From Antedon mediterranea (lineage: Eukaryota > Echinodermata > Crinoidea > Comatulida > Antedonidae): DNA of 64,000 bases. The notes beneath the pieces are model-generated. The model had not been told where the DNA came from and did not search any database. It saw only the letters and a list, made by a program, of their open reading frames with translations. The DNA is taken from positions 4,221,001 to 4,285,000 of the forward strand of contig NC_092674.1 in NCBI RefSeq assembly GCF_964355755.1, written 5' to 3'. The stretch's first letter is position 1; every line of letters begins with the position of its first letter. This document shows, one piece after another, positions 1 through 10,320 of this stretch. The translations under genes and the position numbers were made by a program.

Positions 1-747
1 GTACAACAATTGTGTCCATGAATAAAAAAATAATTACTGAATTCTGAAAAGCTTTATTTGTCCATTATCATAATAAAATAACAATAGAAATTCTTCAAAA
101 CAAATGGTATTCTAGAAAACACGCTCCAAATCAGTTATCAAGATATTTGCGTTTCATAAAACCAAACGTTTTCTACTAGTCTAAAATAGTCGTTTGTGTA
201 TACATTTACCGCGAATATATTCCTGAAATTCATTTTTATATTCATATATGCGTAGTTGAATAGGCCCAAATGCCATTTACACTAACTAATTCGGTAACGG
301 TAAGCGAAAAGCAATAGAATCTATGTTATTTCCTATGAGCATTACGCGGAGCAGACGGGAGGTTGAGCGGAAATGCACAGGATAGATACAGATTTTTCCA
401 GGGGAAAGCTACGTAATTTCCCATACCGTTACCGCTCGTTCATGTATAAATTTAAAGCGAATATATTCCTGAAATTCAGTTGTATATTCATATATGCGTA
501 GTTGGCAGGTTAATACTCGTATTGTGATTAGCAATGATACTTCAACGGAATTCCGAAATAGACATACACGAGCCATGAGCGAATAATTTATGAAAATCAG
601 TATTAGGCCACTCCTCTTCACTTCTGGTGATACAATCCATTAGTACATATTGCGTACGAAAGTTCTAGGCAGATTTGTCGAACATGAGGATGGTGTGTTG
701 TTAGGATTAGTTGTGTCTCGTAGGCCGATGAAACTGACGAAAATACT
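1..747. other. Upstream intergenic DNA with a 48-bp direct duplication
   Basis: No coding region seen. A 48-bp block starting GCGAATATATTCCTGAAATT occurs at 211-258 and again at 457-504 with few differences. Otherwise AT-rich sequence with no recognisable promoter for the receptor gene that follows. Confidence 0.5.
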
Positions 748-1689
748 ATGATGACTTGCCTATTCAAGGGCATCTTTAGGACCTATCTTCATTACATTCG
801 TGTTTTGGAAACTAACAACAATGCAACGATACCCGAATGGCTCGAAACCACAGACCAATTCGATCGTATCCTTGCGTCTATCATATTCCTGATTTCTTTA
901 GAAGTTGTAGTATCAAATATACTGGTACTGCGCACGCTCATCAGAAGTTCTCGCGTGCGCACGAAGAGGAACATCGTACTGTGCAGTTTAATACTATCGT
1001 ACATTTCAAACGCAATCGTTTGGTGGGTCCTTCTATTCGTAAATTCATCAATCATAACAATTCGACTAAATTATTGTCTGGTTGCGATATCGTTTCTGCA
1101 TATACCGACGATCGCTATAGATCGCTACATTGCTATTGTAAAATCACCGGCTAAATATCCTTTCCTGATGACGAGAAATAAGTACATTATTCTCTGTGCA
1201 TTTTTATGGATCAGCGTCATGCTTATGTTTCTTTTATTTTCTATTATTGAACCTTTTCGATTTTACGGAGAACATCTAGCGGCTCAAGTGCTGTATCTGT
1301 ATACGTTTATATGTGTTGCGTTTGTGTATAAACGTATATACAGTTTGCTAGCGACAAGAGAACGAAAACTGAACGATAAGAGAGTGGTGCATTCGATTAG
1401 TCGGACCCGAAGTCGCCTGGGATTGTTCGCAGCAATATTTACGGTTATGTTTATATGTCACACGCCAATGACGATTTTATGCATCATTGCAACAATTGGC
1501 GGCATTGAAATCTGTTATAATCCGTGGTTTTACTGTTTTTTTGTAGTCGGTTGGTTGTTTCTGGCCTTTGCACCGGCCATCAACCCGTTTGTCTACGTTT
1601 GGCGTTTGCCCGGATTCCAAGCAGCGTTTACAAACAGTATTAAATTAAAACGATACAAACCAGCAATTGATAAAGACACGGTATCGTAA
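748..1689 (+). CDS. Intronless class A (rhodopsin-like) G-protein-coupled receptor
   Basis: A 313-aa open frame with seven hydrophobic segments. Seen directly: an N-glycosylation site in the short N-terminus (NNNAT), the TM1 Asn in SNILVL, a TM3-end AIDRYIAIV (the DRY motif), and TM7 INPFVYVW (NPxxY) followed by the amphipathic helix-8 segment RLPGFQAAF. The TM6 CWxP motif is changed to CHTP. The usual TM3 disulfide cysteine position reads Ser, and extracellular loop 2 has no Cys. That loss is known in the melanocortin/EDG/cannabinoid group, and helix 8 resembles adenosine/melanocortin receptors. Ligand and subfamily cannot be named. It acts at the plasma membrane through G proteins by family analogy. 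The stop codon overlaps an AATAAA hexamer (1689-1694). Intronless structure is usual for lineage-expanded invertebrate GPCRs. The start is the first of two adjacent Met codons and is not otherwise supported. Confidence 0.85.
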   Translation: MMTCLFKGIFRTYLHYIRVLETNNNATIPEWLETTDQFDRILASIIFLISLEVVVSNILVLRTLIRSSRVRTKRNIVLCSLILSYISNAIVWWVLLFVNSSIITIRLNYCLVAISFLHIPTIAIDRYIAIVKSPAKYPFLMTRNKYIILCAFLWISVMLMFLLFSIIEPFRFYGEHLAAQVLYLYTFICVAFVYKRIYSLLATRERKLNDKRVVHSISRTRSRLGLFAAIFTVMFICHTPMTILCIIATIGGIEICYNPWFYCFFVVGWLFLAFAPAINPFVYVWRLPGFQAAFTNSIKLKRYKPAIDKDTVS

Positions 1690-1719
1690 ATAAATAACAA
1701 ATAATTACTATGCAGATTT

Positions 1720-1980
1720 TTTAGGGATTTGACCAATCACAAGCGATGAATTATTCGATGTGTCGCTTATCATTGGTCAATAAACGCTTTTATGTTGATT
1801 TAGGTTTATAAGTGAGGAACGTTTGGTTCAAGTTATATTAAATACGTGGTCCCACTAGAGACGCAACACAACGACGTAACGCAACGTAAGGGATTTGACC
1901 AATCACAATCGATTAATTTTTCGACGTGTTTTCAACTCGCTTGCTGTTGCGTCTACGTCCTTGCGTACGAACCAAGCTTA
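1720..1980. repeat. MITE family 2: one core-only and one full copy
   Basis: 1720-1790 carries only the palindromic core (TTGACCAATCACAAGCGAT and its inverted partner). 1849-1980 is a fuller copy with GGTCCCACTAGAGACGCAAC at the left and TGCGTACGAACCAAGCTTA at the right end. The hallmark is GACCAATCAC...GTGATTGGTC flanked by GCAACGCAAGGACGTAACGC-type inverted repeats. Confidence 0.8.
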
Positions 1981-2457
1981 ACTTTTTATAGTAATGGTAT
2001 TAGCTGTGTCGTCAAGATATAATATATGTTATAATACAAATCTTATATATGATTTCGTGTCGGACTTTGATTGAAGTTTAGTAATTTCAATTTGGAATTA
2101 CGCCAGTCGTCGGTCTTTAATCATTAGATAGCATACGACATATTTATACGACTAGCTATACGTACTTATACATAATGAAGATGGTAAAGTATATCGATGA
2201 AAGACGAATGTTACTCCATTAACACTTTGTCAACCACCATTACGCCGAGGTGTAAGAAGAATACATATCCTATAGTATACCATGAGAATTGAACACTGTA
2301 ATTGAGATAGTCATTAACCACAGCGTAGTTTTTAGCGGCGCGATGTATTTAAGGGAAACATTCTATATAGTGGAAATCGATCGGCTGATATACGTTACAA
2401 TTAATGATATACTTATGGATGCAATACTGTGAAGGACATTGTTGTTACAAAAACGGT

Positions 2458-2665
2458 AGTCTAGACAGAGTTTGAATTAATATTAGTAAAAATATAAATT
2501 TTGGCACATATTGCGTTTCATAGGTATACTTATTTGATGTGTGTGGAAAATTTAATAAACAAACAAACTACTTGAGTGGGTAATACCCAAACTTGTATTC
2601 AGACAAATATAGAAAAGGCGACTTGTGGACTAAAAAGAAAATAACCATACTTGGGGCAAGTCTAC
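2458..2665. repeat. MITE family 4 copy (AGTCTAG...AAGTCTA ends)
   Basis: Shares GACAGAGTTTTGACTTAATA-like sequence, a TTTTGGCACATATTGCGTTT-like block and a terminal GGGGCAAGTCTA with copies at 44757-44882 and 45590-45735. Its reverse complement is found at 33655-33820 and inside each unit of the satellite at 54.8-58.6 kb. Confidence 0.7.
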
Positions 2666-3223
2666 AAAAAACGACGTAGCTACAAATCAGATTATCAAAA
2701 TCAAAATCAAATCAAATCTTTATTCGTTCCATACTAAATTGTACATGGAAAAATTGTTTTCCTCGACAGAAAAATATGGTAAAACATTCATAATTACATC
2801 ATACATAGAACAAATTTACAATTTAAAAACATTAATTAAAACATCCATCAACAGTAAAACTTTAAAATATATATTGTATGTGCTGCGCTATTATGATCTA
2901 ACAATCTTTGAGTTAAAAATATGAGTTGAATTTGGTACAAAAACAGTCGGTTTCTTGACGTATCAGCTCTAGGAGCCCGTAACTATATATGACCATGTAT
3001 TAATTAATCAAGTATAATATTAATGTATGAATATTCAAAGAATTATTGCTTGATATTAGCAAACAATGCGCATCCAAATTAATTCGTGAAATTGAAGCTC
3101 TATATGCAACAGACGTTTTAAATGAAACCATATTTAGGTTAATGCTTCAATTTTTTTTATTTAATTGATTAGGGGCCTATACATATTTTAATATGACTTA
3201 AAAGTCGTAAACGCGCGCCAATT
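2666..3223. other. AT-rich intergenic stretch
   Basis: No gene seen. A short run of ATCAAA repeats followed by CTTTATTCG (2690-2730) resembles a retroelement 3' end but is too short to classify. Confidence 0.4.
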
Positions 3224-3520
3224 AGGTTAATTCGTCTGTTTTTGTCTGAGTTTCTTAATTTGTGTACACATTATTCTGGGTATATGTACAATTATGAATA
3301 TTTTTTTTTTAATTATTTGCGTTTCAAATAAGGTTTTAGGTAGGTTAATTCTTCTGTTTTTGTGTGGGTTTTTAATTTGTGTACACATTCTAGGTATATG
3401 TACAAAATGTTCTATTTACGTTTCAAATAAACGCATTTAGGGTAATTCGTCTGTTTTGGTCTGGGTTTCTTAATTGTTTGTACAGATTTTAAGTATATGT
3501 AAGATTATGAATAATGTTCT
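3224..3520 (+). repeat. Three imperfect tandem copies of a ~100-118 bp unit
   Basis: Units begin at about 3224, 3342 and 3439. Each reads AGGTTAATTCGTCTGTTTTT, then GTGTACACATT and GTATATGTACA. No coding sense. Confidence 0.65.
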
Positions 3521-4220
3521 TTTTTATGTCATTCAATGCTAGTTTGATTCGACTTATTTTGTCGTGTAAAAGATTGATTTCATCATTCACGTTTTGATCA
3601 AGTATTAAGTGAATAAATCGCTTAAAGGTAAACACGTTTCTTAAAAGACCTATGAGAATGTATGCGTGTTTCATGCTGTATGTATAATGCATTAATCAAC
3701 CTTTTTTCACTTAAAATGTGCTATAATGCGTTTGGTGTTCGTATTAATAAGAATTCATGCCTAGAATGCGTTCGTTCGTAAGAAACGATATAAGAACAAG
3801 ATACAGCTAAAGTAAATTTAATGTGAAAATGAATACTGTACATTTCATGCATACTATAGGCCCTACTGTATACAAATAAAATTGATTTTAAACCAACATT
3901 TAAAAAAAATTATTGTTTATTATGGACGCATTGAATACAGTTATACTGTCATGTTATTGTCGTAAAGTAGACCAATGAATACAAGAATATAATAGTACTG
4001 TTTAGCTCGTCAGTAATTTGGCTTTATTAACGCCAGATGCGAGGCGTAACAGCTGGATAACGCTAATCCGGGACCTTGTTCAGACACAAAAATGTACACC
4101 GTGTACATAACGCTATATTAACGCCGTGGGTCTGAACAGGACCAGTGATAATGATGATCAATTCACAATGACAAATTGGTTGAAACATTACGTTACGTTT
4201 TAGTATGTTGCCCACGGAGT

Positions 4221-4376
4221 ATGACGCGCCAAGCTGTCATTATTCAAGCAATAGAGATATCAGATTTTTAAATAGTGGTATCTTAGTTTTAAAATAGAGA
4301 TATCTCCATTAATATAGATATTTTTGTGTTTAAAACTAAGATATTTTTATTTCCGAATAAATGAGAGCTTGCCATA
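4221..4376. repeat. MITE family 6 copy (inverted repeat, ~156 bp)
   Basis: The left end GACGCGCCAAGCTGTCATTA pairs with the right-end complement of TTTCCGAATAAATGAGAGCT. The centre contains TATCTTAGTTTTAAA and TTTAAAACTAAGATA in inverted orientation. Related to the palindrome at 11418-11476. Confidence 0.65.
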
Positions 4377-5191
4377 ACGGATCGAGGTGGGGCCAATCTG
4401 AAAACGTGTCGTATACGGTATTCCGGCAAACTATACAAGAAGTAATTGATTTGATAGATTTGTTTTGCCCGTTTGCTTGCATCTTTTGTATTTCCATCGA
4501 TCTGCAGAGATAGGCCTACAATATATTATAATATTCCTATTGGCAAAGAAGCGCCACAAAAGCCTCGAGTATTATTCAATATCAATTAGGCCTAACATGA
4601 AAATTGTTGTTCAGCGCCACAGCCTTGGAACCTCAGTCGAATAGTCACATTTTATTAATACTGTATCGCATAATTGTAATGCACTAATCAAATTGCAATA
4701 CAGAAAAATGCTAAAGAAAGCATTATGTTAATTGGTCTTCCGTTGTTGTAGTGTAAGACGCGTAACACAGACTTAATAATATCGTTATGGTCTGATTACG
4801 CCTAGCTGTATCAATTCCCGTATTATTGTATCGTATTCCAGAATTTGTGGGTATCATGGGATAAGAAGATATAGATAGAAATATATGTAACAACATTATA
4901 ATATTTATATACGAATGAAAATCCATATTACGTGCTGGTAATAACTAGAGATGGTTTAATTTAAACAAGTATATAGGACAGGAAATTCTTCTGATGAGGA
5001 CATGTGTTGCATCTATATACGTAAAACGCTATTAATCATCTAAGACACTGTGAGTGAGTAGGTTTAGTTTTACGAATATCAAGCATTTCAATAATGGTAA
5101 CCGACAGAAAATGTCCAGAATGTCTTTCTAAAACCTAAGTTTACCCGAGTCATTATCATTCCGATAACCCTCGTCTACACTTCCTAGAGGT

Positions 5192-5210
5192 GGGGGGGGG
5201 GGGGGGGGGG
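5192..5210 (+). repeat. Poly(G) tract of 19 bases
   Basis: Uninterrupted G run. A 16-base C run occurs at 10722-10737. Such tracts are prone to assembly and replication error. Confidence 0.9.
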
Positions 5211-5298
5211 TATAAAATAACTCCATGTTAATTCAACCACCTATATGCTATTTATATAGACATCACAAATGAATATTTTATTTAATTGTGATTGGCAT

Positions 5299-5511
5299 CT
5301 GTTAGAAGAAGCGTTAAGAGCGTCGGCTAGGCTACAATTTACGATTATGTTGATATATATATATATAAACTTTATTTAGACACGAGACTGATGTGCAGTA
5401 CAACTCGTTCAATCAATATTGATTGTTTTTACACAAGTTCGTGATACTGTATTACTGTTAGAAGAAGCGTTAAGAGCGTCGGCTAGGCTACAATTTACGA
5501 TTATGTTGATA
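5299..5511 (+). repeat. Exact 56-bp direct duplication separated by ~101 bp
   Basis: The block CTGTTAGAAGAAGCGTTAAG... is identical at 5299-5354 and 5456-5511. The spacer contains (TA)n and AT-rich hairpin-like DNA. Looks like a recent 157-bp tandem duplication or a duplication flanking an insertion. Confidence 0.8.
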
Positions 5512-5645
5512 GAGGCGTAATGGGGACGATCATCATTGACAGAGGAGAACATGGTGTTGAAGATAATGGTGGAATAGAAGATGATAGAAGATGGTGAGAT
5601 TCATATGGCGATAATTGACATAATGCGAGCAGTGGCGTTGAGAAT

Positions 5646-5802
5646 AAGCTTTATTTCCAATCAGATGTAACGCAAGGACGTAAACGCAACGCAAGCGTGT
5701 TGACCAATGACAAGCGACCGTTCGAATAATCCATCGCTTGTGATTGGTGAACTCACTTACGTTGCATTACGTCCTTGTGTTGCGTCTCTAGAGGAAACCA
5801 AT
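5646..5802. repeat. MITE family 2 copy
   Basis: Arms ACGCAAGGACGTAAACGCAA and GTTGCATTACGTCCTTGTGT surround a core with GACCAATGAC and GTGATTGGTGA. Confidence 0.8.
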
Positions 5803-6545
5803 CATTTAGCAGTACAATGGCACGGATGATGAGGAGGATGAAAATACAATAGAGATGACGTCATGGTTGTTTGTGGTAATTTTGATGACGAAGTGTAAAA
5901 TCGAACTCTTCCCTATAACAGACTACTATCTATATCACCATTATTAATAATGCAAAAACTTGTTGAAAGACAAGTTTACTAATCAAACTCCATACCTGGT
6001 GATCAGATTAGACTACCAGATAACGAAGTGAATTAAATCTATGTAGGCCTATGATTTATCGAGGCCGAGGGACCACTATTAATATCGAACACAATCTTTC
6101 TCTTCAATCGTCAATAACTAAAGGCCGACTAATATTACGATTTAATCAGACTCTAGTCTCAACAAACCCACTCTGCTTTGATTACTGTTTTCCCCATGAT
6201 TGATCAGCCCTGTATTTCCCATAGATTAATTATTTGCACACAAAACAGGAGTAAAGAAATAATTCAGCCTGTGATCACGATTTTCGCCTATCGTTGAACA
6301 ATCTATATTTGGTATAAACCTGCGCTATTTTTGTTTGCTTACTTAATTTACGCATTGATTAGGCCTCTTGGGACGTCTATTGTGTGTCAAGTACCTTCCG
6401 TACTAATTAGGCCTGCATTATGTTCGGTTCTAAAATTGGTCAAAAGGCTTTTAAAACCCGCGTGTCACACAAACGTATAGTAGGCCTGTCTTTATTTTAC
6501 TTCCTGGCTTCCATATTGCTGGGATACGATCGCCGCCAACTTTGT

Positions 6546-6842
6546 TTAAGCTTTGGTTCCCACTAGGACGCAACGCAAGGACGTAATAGCAACGATGAAG
6601 CGTGGTTCCCACTAGCGACGCAACACAAGGACGTACGTAAAACGCAACGCAAGTGAATTGACCAATCACAAGTGATGGCTTATTCGCTTGTGATTGCTAA
6701 CTGTCTATAACTTCGCTTGTCATTGGTCAACACGCTTGCGTTGCGTTTACGTCCTTGCATTACGTTCTAGTGGGAACCAAGCTTAAGTGATTTGACCAAT
6801 GACAAACAAAAACGATGGATTATCCGTCGCTTGTTATCAAAG
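6546..6842. repeat. Nested/compound MITE family 2 insertion
   Basis: A truncated left end (GGTTCCCACTAGGACGCAAC) is followed at about 6595 by a second, complete copy with its own left end GTGGTTCCCACTAG, two core palindromes and a right end TAGTGGGAACCAAGCTTAA. A further core-only fragment lies at 6785-6842. Its layout resembles the compound copy at 38287-38541. Confidence 0.8.
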
Positions 6843-7385
6843 GGGGATATTGTGGGTTCGTCGATATATAGTATACGCAAACAACAATACAATAGTGCCC
6901 AAATGTACTACTAGGCCTACAGGACATCATTAAACATTAGTGAGGATGCGTTTGCCAATTCATAGACCTGTGTTTGGTTATCGGCACTCTGTTGATTTAG
7001 GGCTTAGGCCCATATTATGTGATTACACGGTAACTCTGATTGTTGTGGTTAATCATCTTTTAATTCCATCTTGGAAATCCAATTTAAAAACTGTCAGTGA
7101 AATTGATTAGTATGGCAAATGCACATCATAATATTACAAAATACTTGAATTGTTTGATTGTATTTTGTTAATTAACAATAAATTATGTGAGGGTATTACA
7201 GTAAACTATATTGAAATTGACGCGTTACAGCTATGATAAACGAAAATGCGTTTACTTTGAAAATATTTAACCAGTCATATAAAACTGGAATTACTTGCAA
7301 AGTGCGTTGACTATCAACCAAAACGCGTTTAGTCCTACTTTGATGTGGAACTGTCATAGCTTTAAGCCTTCTTTAACTGCATAGT

Positions 7386-7500
7386 CTAAAGCTCTGTCTA
7401 CACTATCTTCCTTTGTGACAACACAATGTCATGTGCCCATATATGGTGGTGATATGCTCAAATATGGTAGTGATATGACATCATCATGTGTTCTATGTAA
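7386..7500. repeat. MITE family 1 copy, right end missing
   Basis: Starts AAAGCTCTGTCTACACTATC and runs through GATGTG/CATGTGCCCATATATGG and ATATGGTAGTGATATGACAT. The terminal inverted partner is not seen. Confidence 0.8.
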
Positions 7501-7921
7501 GCAATGCGAACGCTTTTTGAGTTACTTTCGCATACTAGCGTCTGCACAATCATGATGGAAACGCGAGAAAAATACAATACACCTTATAACAAAAACTTTT
7601 AGTTTATAGCGTCAATGCCATTATTGCTAAATATCGAAAGAGAGCCTCACGTCTTTTATTATAAATTCCTAATTACATAATGTATATGACTTTGAATTAC
7701 AATTCACAATAAGCTAATATAATCTGTTATTTTCCTATTATTATCATCAGTATCGATTCACGTATAGTGTACTAATAAGATCGAAAATTAATATCCGTGC
7801 TCCTAAGAATGTATATGTTCATTCCACCATGGAGATATAAACAAGAAATATTTCTTACAAAAAACGCCGCGTAACTTTTTGACTGGACAGTTGTAAGAAC
7901 AGTCTTCATTAATCTAATATA

Positions 7922-7997
7922 ATAGGTCGGCCAATCAAAACGCAAGTGAACAATTGGGACTTTACTTGTGATTTATGTCATTGGCCTGTCAGCACAG
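7922..7997. repeat. Degenerate MITE family 2 core
   Basis: CGGCCAATCAAAACGCAAGT is mirrored by ACTTGTGATTTATGTCATTGG. Arms not preserved. Confidence 0.5.
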
Positions 7998-8397
7998 TCG
8001 TTTCTTTCTAGAATTAAACGCACAAACTTGTATTGGGAATAATGTATGTTTATGTGGTTATTACTATCGCATTTAGGTATTGATAATAATAATAATATGG
8101 CTTTTGAATATATAATTACTGTCTGTAGAATAACATTTATACATTTTCGGTTCGCGATGAAAAGTTATATGAATGGATTTGTAATATAGGTATTTATAAT
8201 AATAGTATATGGGTTGTATTATTGCTAAGCTATCACCAAATCGCGTTATAACATTATTTCTCAGGGTTTTTTGCACCATTGATCAATACCAAACGCGTAT
8301 CTGTATTATAGTTTTTAATGAATCATTACATTACTAAAAATACCCAATTAAATCAATCGCGTCAGTCCAATTCCGACTTATGTTTCGATCAGATAGT

Positions 8398-8552
8398 TCT
8401 GTGTCTACACTGTCCCAACTAGTTTAACAAAAAAAGTGTGATGTGCCCAAATAGGGTAGTGATATGCCCGAATATCGTAGTGATATGACATCGTCATGTC
8501 TATATAATATGGACACATCATATTTAGCTTGATAGTATAGACAGAGCTTAAG
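8398..8552. repeat. MITE family 1 copy, complete
   Basis: Left end CTGTGTCTACACTGTC, right end GATAGTATAGACAGAGCTTA, with the internal ATGGTAGTGATATG-type blocks in inverted orientation. Confidence 0.85.
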
Positions 8553-8576
8553 GATTATATTTAAAAAATGTTTTCT

Positions 8577-8805
8577 TACATTTTGAAAAAAAAGTATTTA
8601 TTTGTTTATAAGCCCAATTTTCCAGTCTTAATTTTACATTTTGAAAAAAAAGTATTTTATTTGTTGATAAGCCCAATTGTGCAGTCTTATTTTACATTTT
8701 GAACGAAAGTATTTATTTGTTGATAAGCCCAATTTTTCAGTCTTATTTTACATTTTAAACGAAAGTATTTATTTGTTGATAAGCCGAATTTTCCAGTTTA
8801 ATAAT
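8577..8805 (+). repeat. ~60-bp tandem minisatellite, four units, plus scattered units
   Basis: Unit: ACATTTTGAA(A/C)(A/G)AAAGTATTT, then TTGATAAGCCCAATTTTCCA. Units start at about 8577, 8636, 8690 and 8748. Isolated copies of the unit and its downstream neighbour (GACCCTTCCACAGTGC, TTTACATGATATTGACCG) recur at 9340-9440 and 9560-9610, so a larger block has been duplicated. No coding region. Confidence 0.75.
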
Positions 8806-9914
8806 AATGACCCCTTCCACAGTGCTTATACCATATACATTTTACATGATATTGACCGTGGGTTCTTTACGCCTCTGATGCATTTGTTTTTATTGTACCT
8901 TTTTAATAAATTATTATATGTTTAGGCCAAATCACACCCAATTTAATGAAACGGTCAGATTCTGATTTCAATTGAACGAAAGTAGTACTGTATTATTCAT
9001 TGATAAGCCAAGGGTCCCATGGCGTTAGCCGATATCTTGAGCATTTGACTCATGTCAACCTGTGACACAAATCATTCTTCAAAATCTAAAGAAAGAACCT
9101 CACACGTCTTTTTTGTGAGTGATACACTATGGATATGCACACGGAAATAATATGTGGACATTGCAAACAATCATAGGCCTACAGTAATAAACATAACATG
9201 GCTAATAAGCATAGCATTCAGACTGGTTTGTTTTCTAGTGGATTTTTATTTACTTTAGCATGTAGAATAAAACTAGTAACAGTGGCTATATTAATAATTA
9301 TACTGATTATCCTTGATGTTATCGCGTCTAATAATAAAATATTTTGTTGTTGATAAGCCCAATTTTGCAGTCTTAATAATGACCCTTCCACAGTGCATTT
9401 TACATGATATTGACCGAGGGTTTTTACGCCTCTATAGCCACTGATCAATACCATAATTAATGTACTTTTTTTTAATGAAAATTGAAATGTGTTTCAACAT
9501 ACCCAATTCAAAAAACGGTCCGTTTTCGAGTTCAATCTTTTGATTAGAGAGGTTGGAGTTTCATTTTGAACGAAAGTATTTATTTGATTGATAAGCCAAA
9601 TTTCTAGTCCTAATGATTTGAGATTCAACGGGTTTTGCTTTCAATTGTATAATAATATAATTATATATTATATATAAATATAATATTAAGTATAATTATG
9701 AATTCACCAACACTTTCAGGCCCAATAACAATGATCCCGGGCCCGAGTTTTTGTAGACCGGACTTCCATGCACAGCCACATGTTAAGAAATATGAATCTC
9801 TTTATGAATTTAATATGGTTCGAAATGATATTACACAACAACGATTAGACAGCAACTGTCCAAGAGTCCAACTAATAAAATCGGAATGATCAATTAATTA
9901 AACATTTACAGCAT

Positions 9915-10320
9915 AAGGCCCATACACTAGGCATGGAGGTATAAAAATATTTTTATACCTCCATGCACTAGGACGATAACGATCGACGATAAATAGACAA
10001 ATATGCATTTTTAATACATAAACCAAAAGAAATATAAACAATTCCTTTGATGAAAATTATATTTTCACACGTCCAATTAAATGACGTCATGATTAGTAAG
10101 ACCATTAATATCGTGACAATACAGCGATTTTATTGTTTTTATTTATCATGACGTCATTTGATTGGAATTTGAAAAACATTATTTTTATCAAAGACAGCAT
10201 AAATGATTATCCTATATAGGTCTAGAACGAAAACCTTTCTAATTTCTTTTGGTTTATGTAAAAAAAATGCATGCTATATATTTATCGTCCGTCGTTATCG
10301 TCATAGTGTAATTGGGCCTT
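9915..10320. repeat. MITE family 5: ~406-bp inverted-repeat element with hairpin inserted in one arm
   Basis: Arms read AAGGCCCA(..)ACACTA, GACGATAACGA, CGATAAATA and ACATAAACCAAAAGAAAT, and are repeated inverted at the right end (to TGTAATTGGGCCTT). The left arm is interrupted at 9932-9965 by a palindrome annotated separately. Confidence 0.8.
9932..9965. repeat. Perfect 34-bp palindrome flanked by 7-bp direct repeats
   Basis: The arm CATGGAGGTATAAAAAT is followed immediately by its exact complement. CACTAGG stands on both sides (9925-9931 and 9966-9972). The insertion breaks the left arm of the surrounding inverted-repeat element, so it arrived later and left a target duplication. Sequence similar to its CCTCCATG end recurs near 11217 and 20425. 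Confidence 0.85.
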
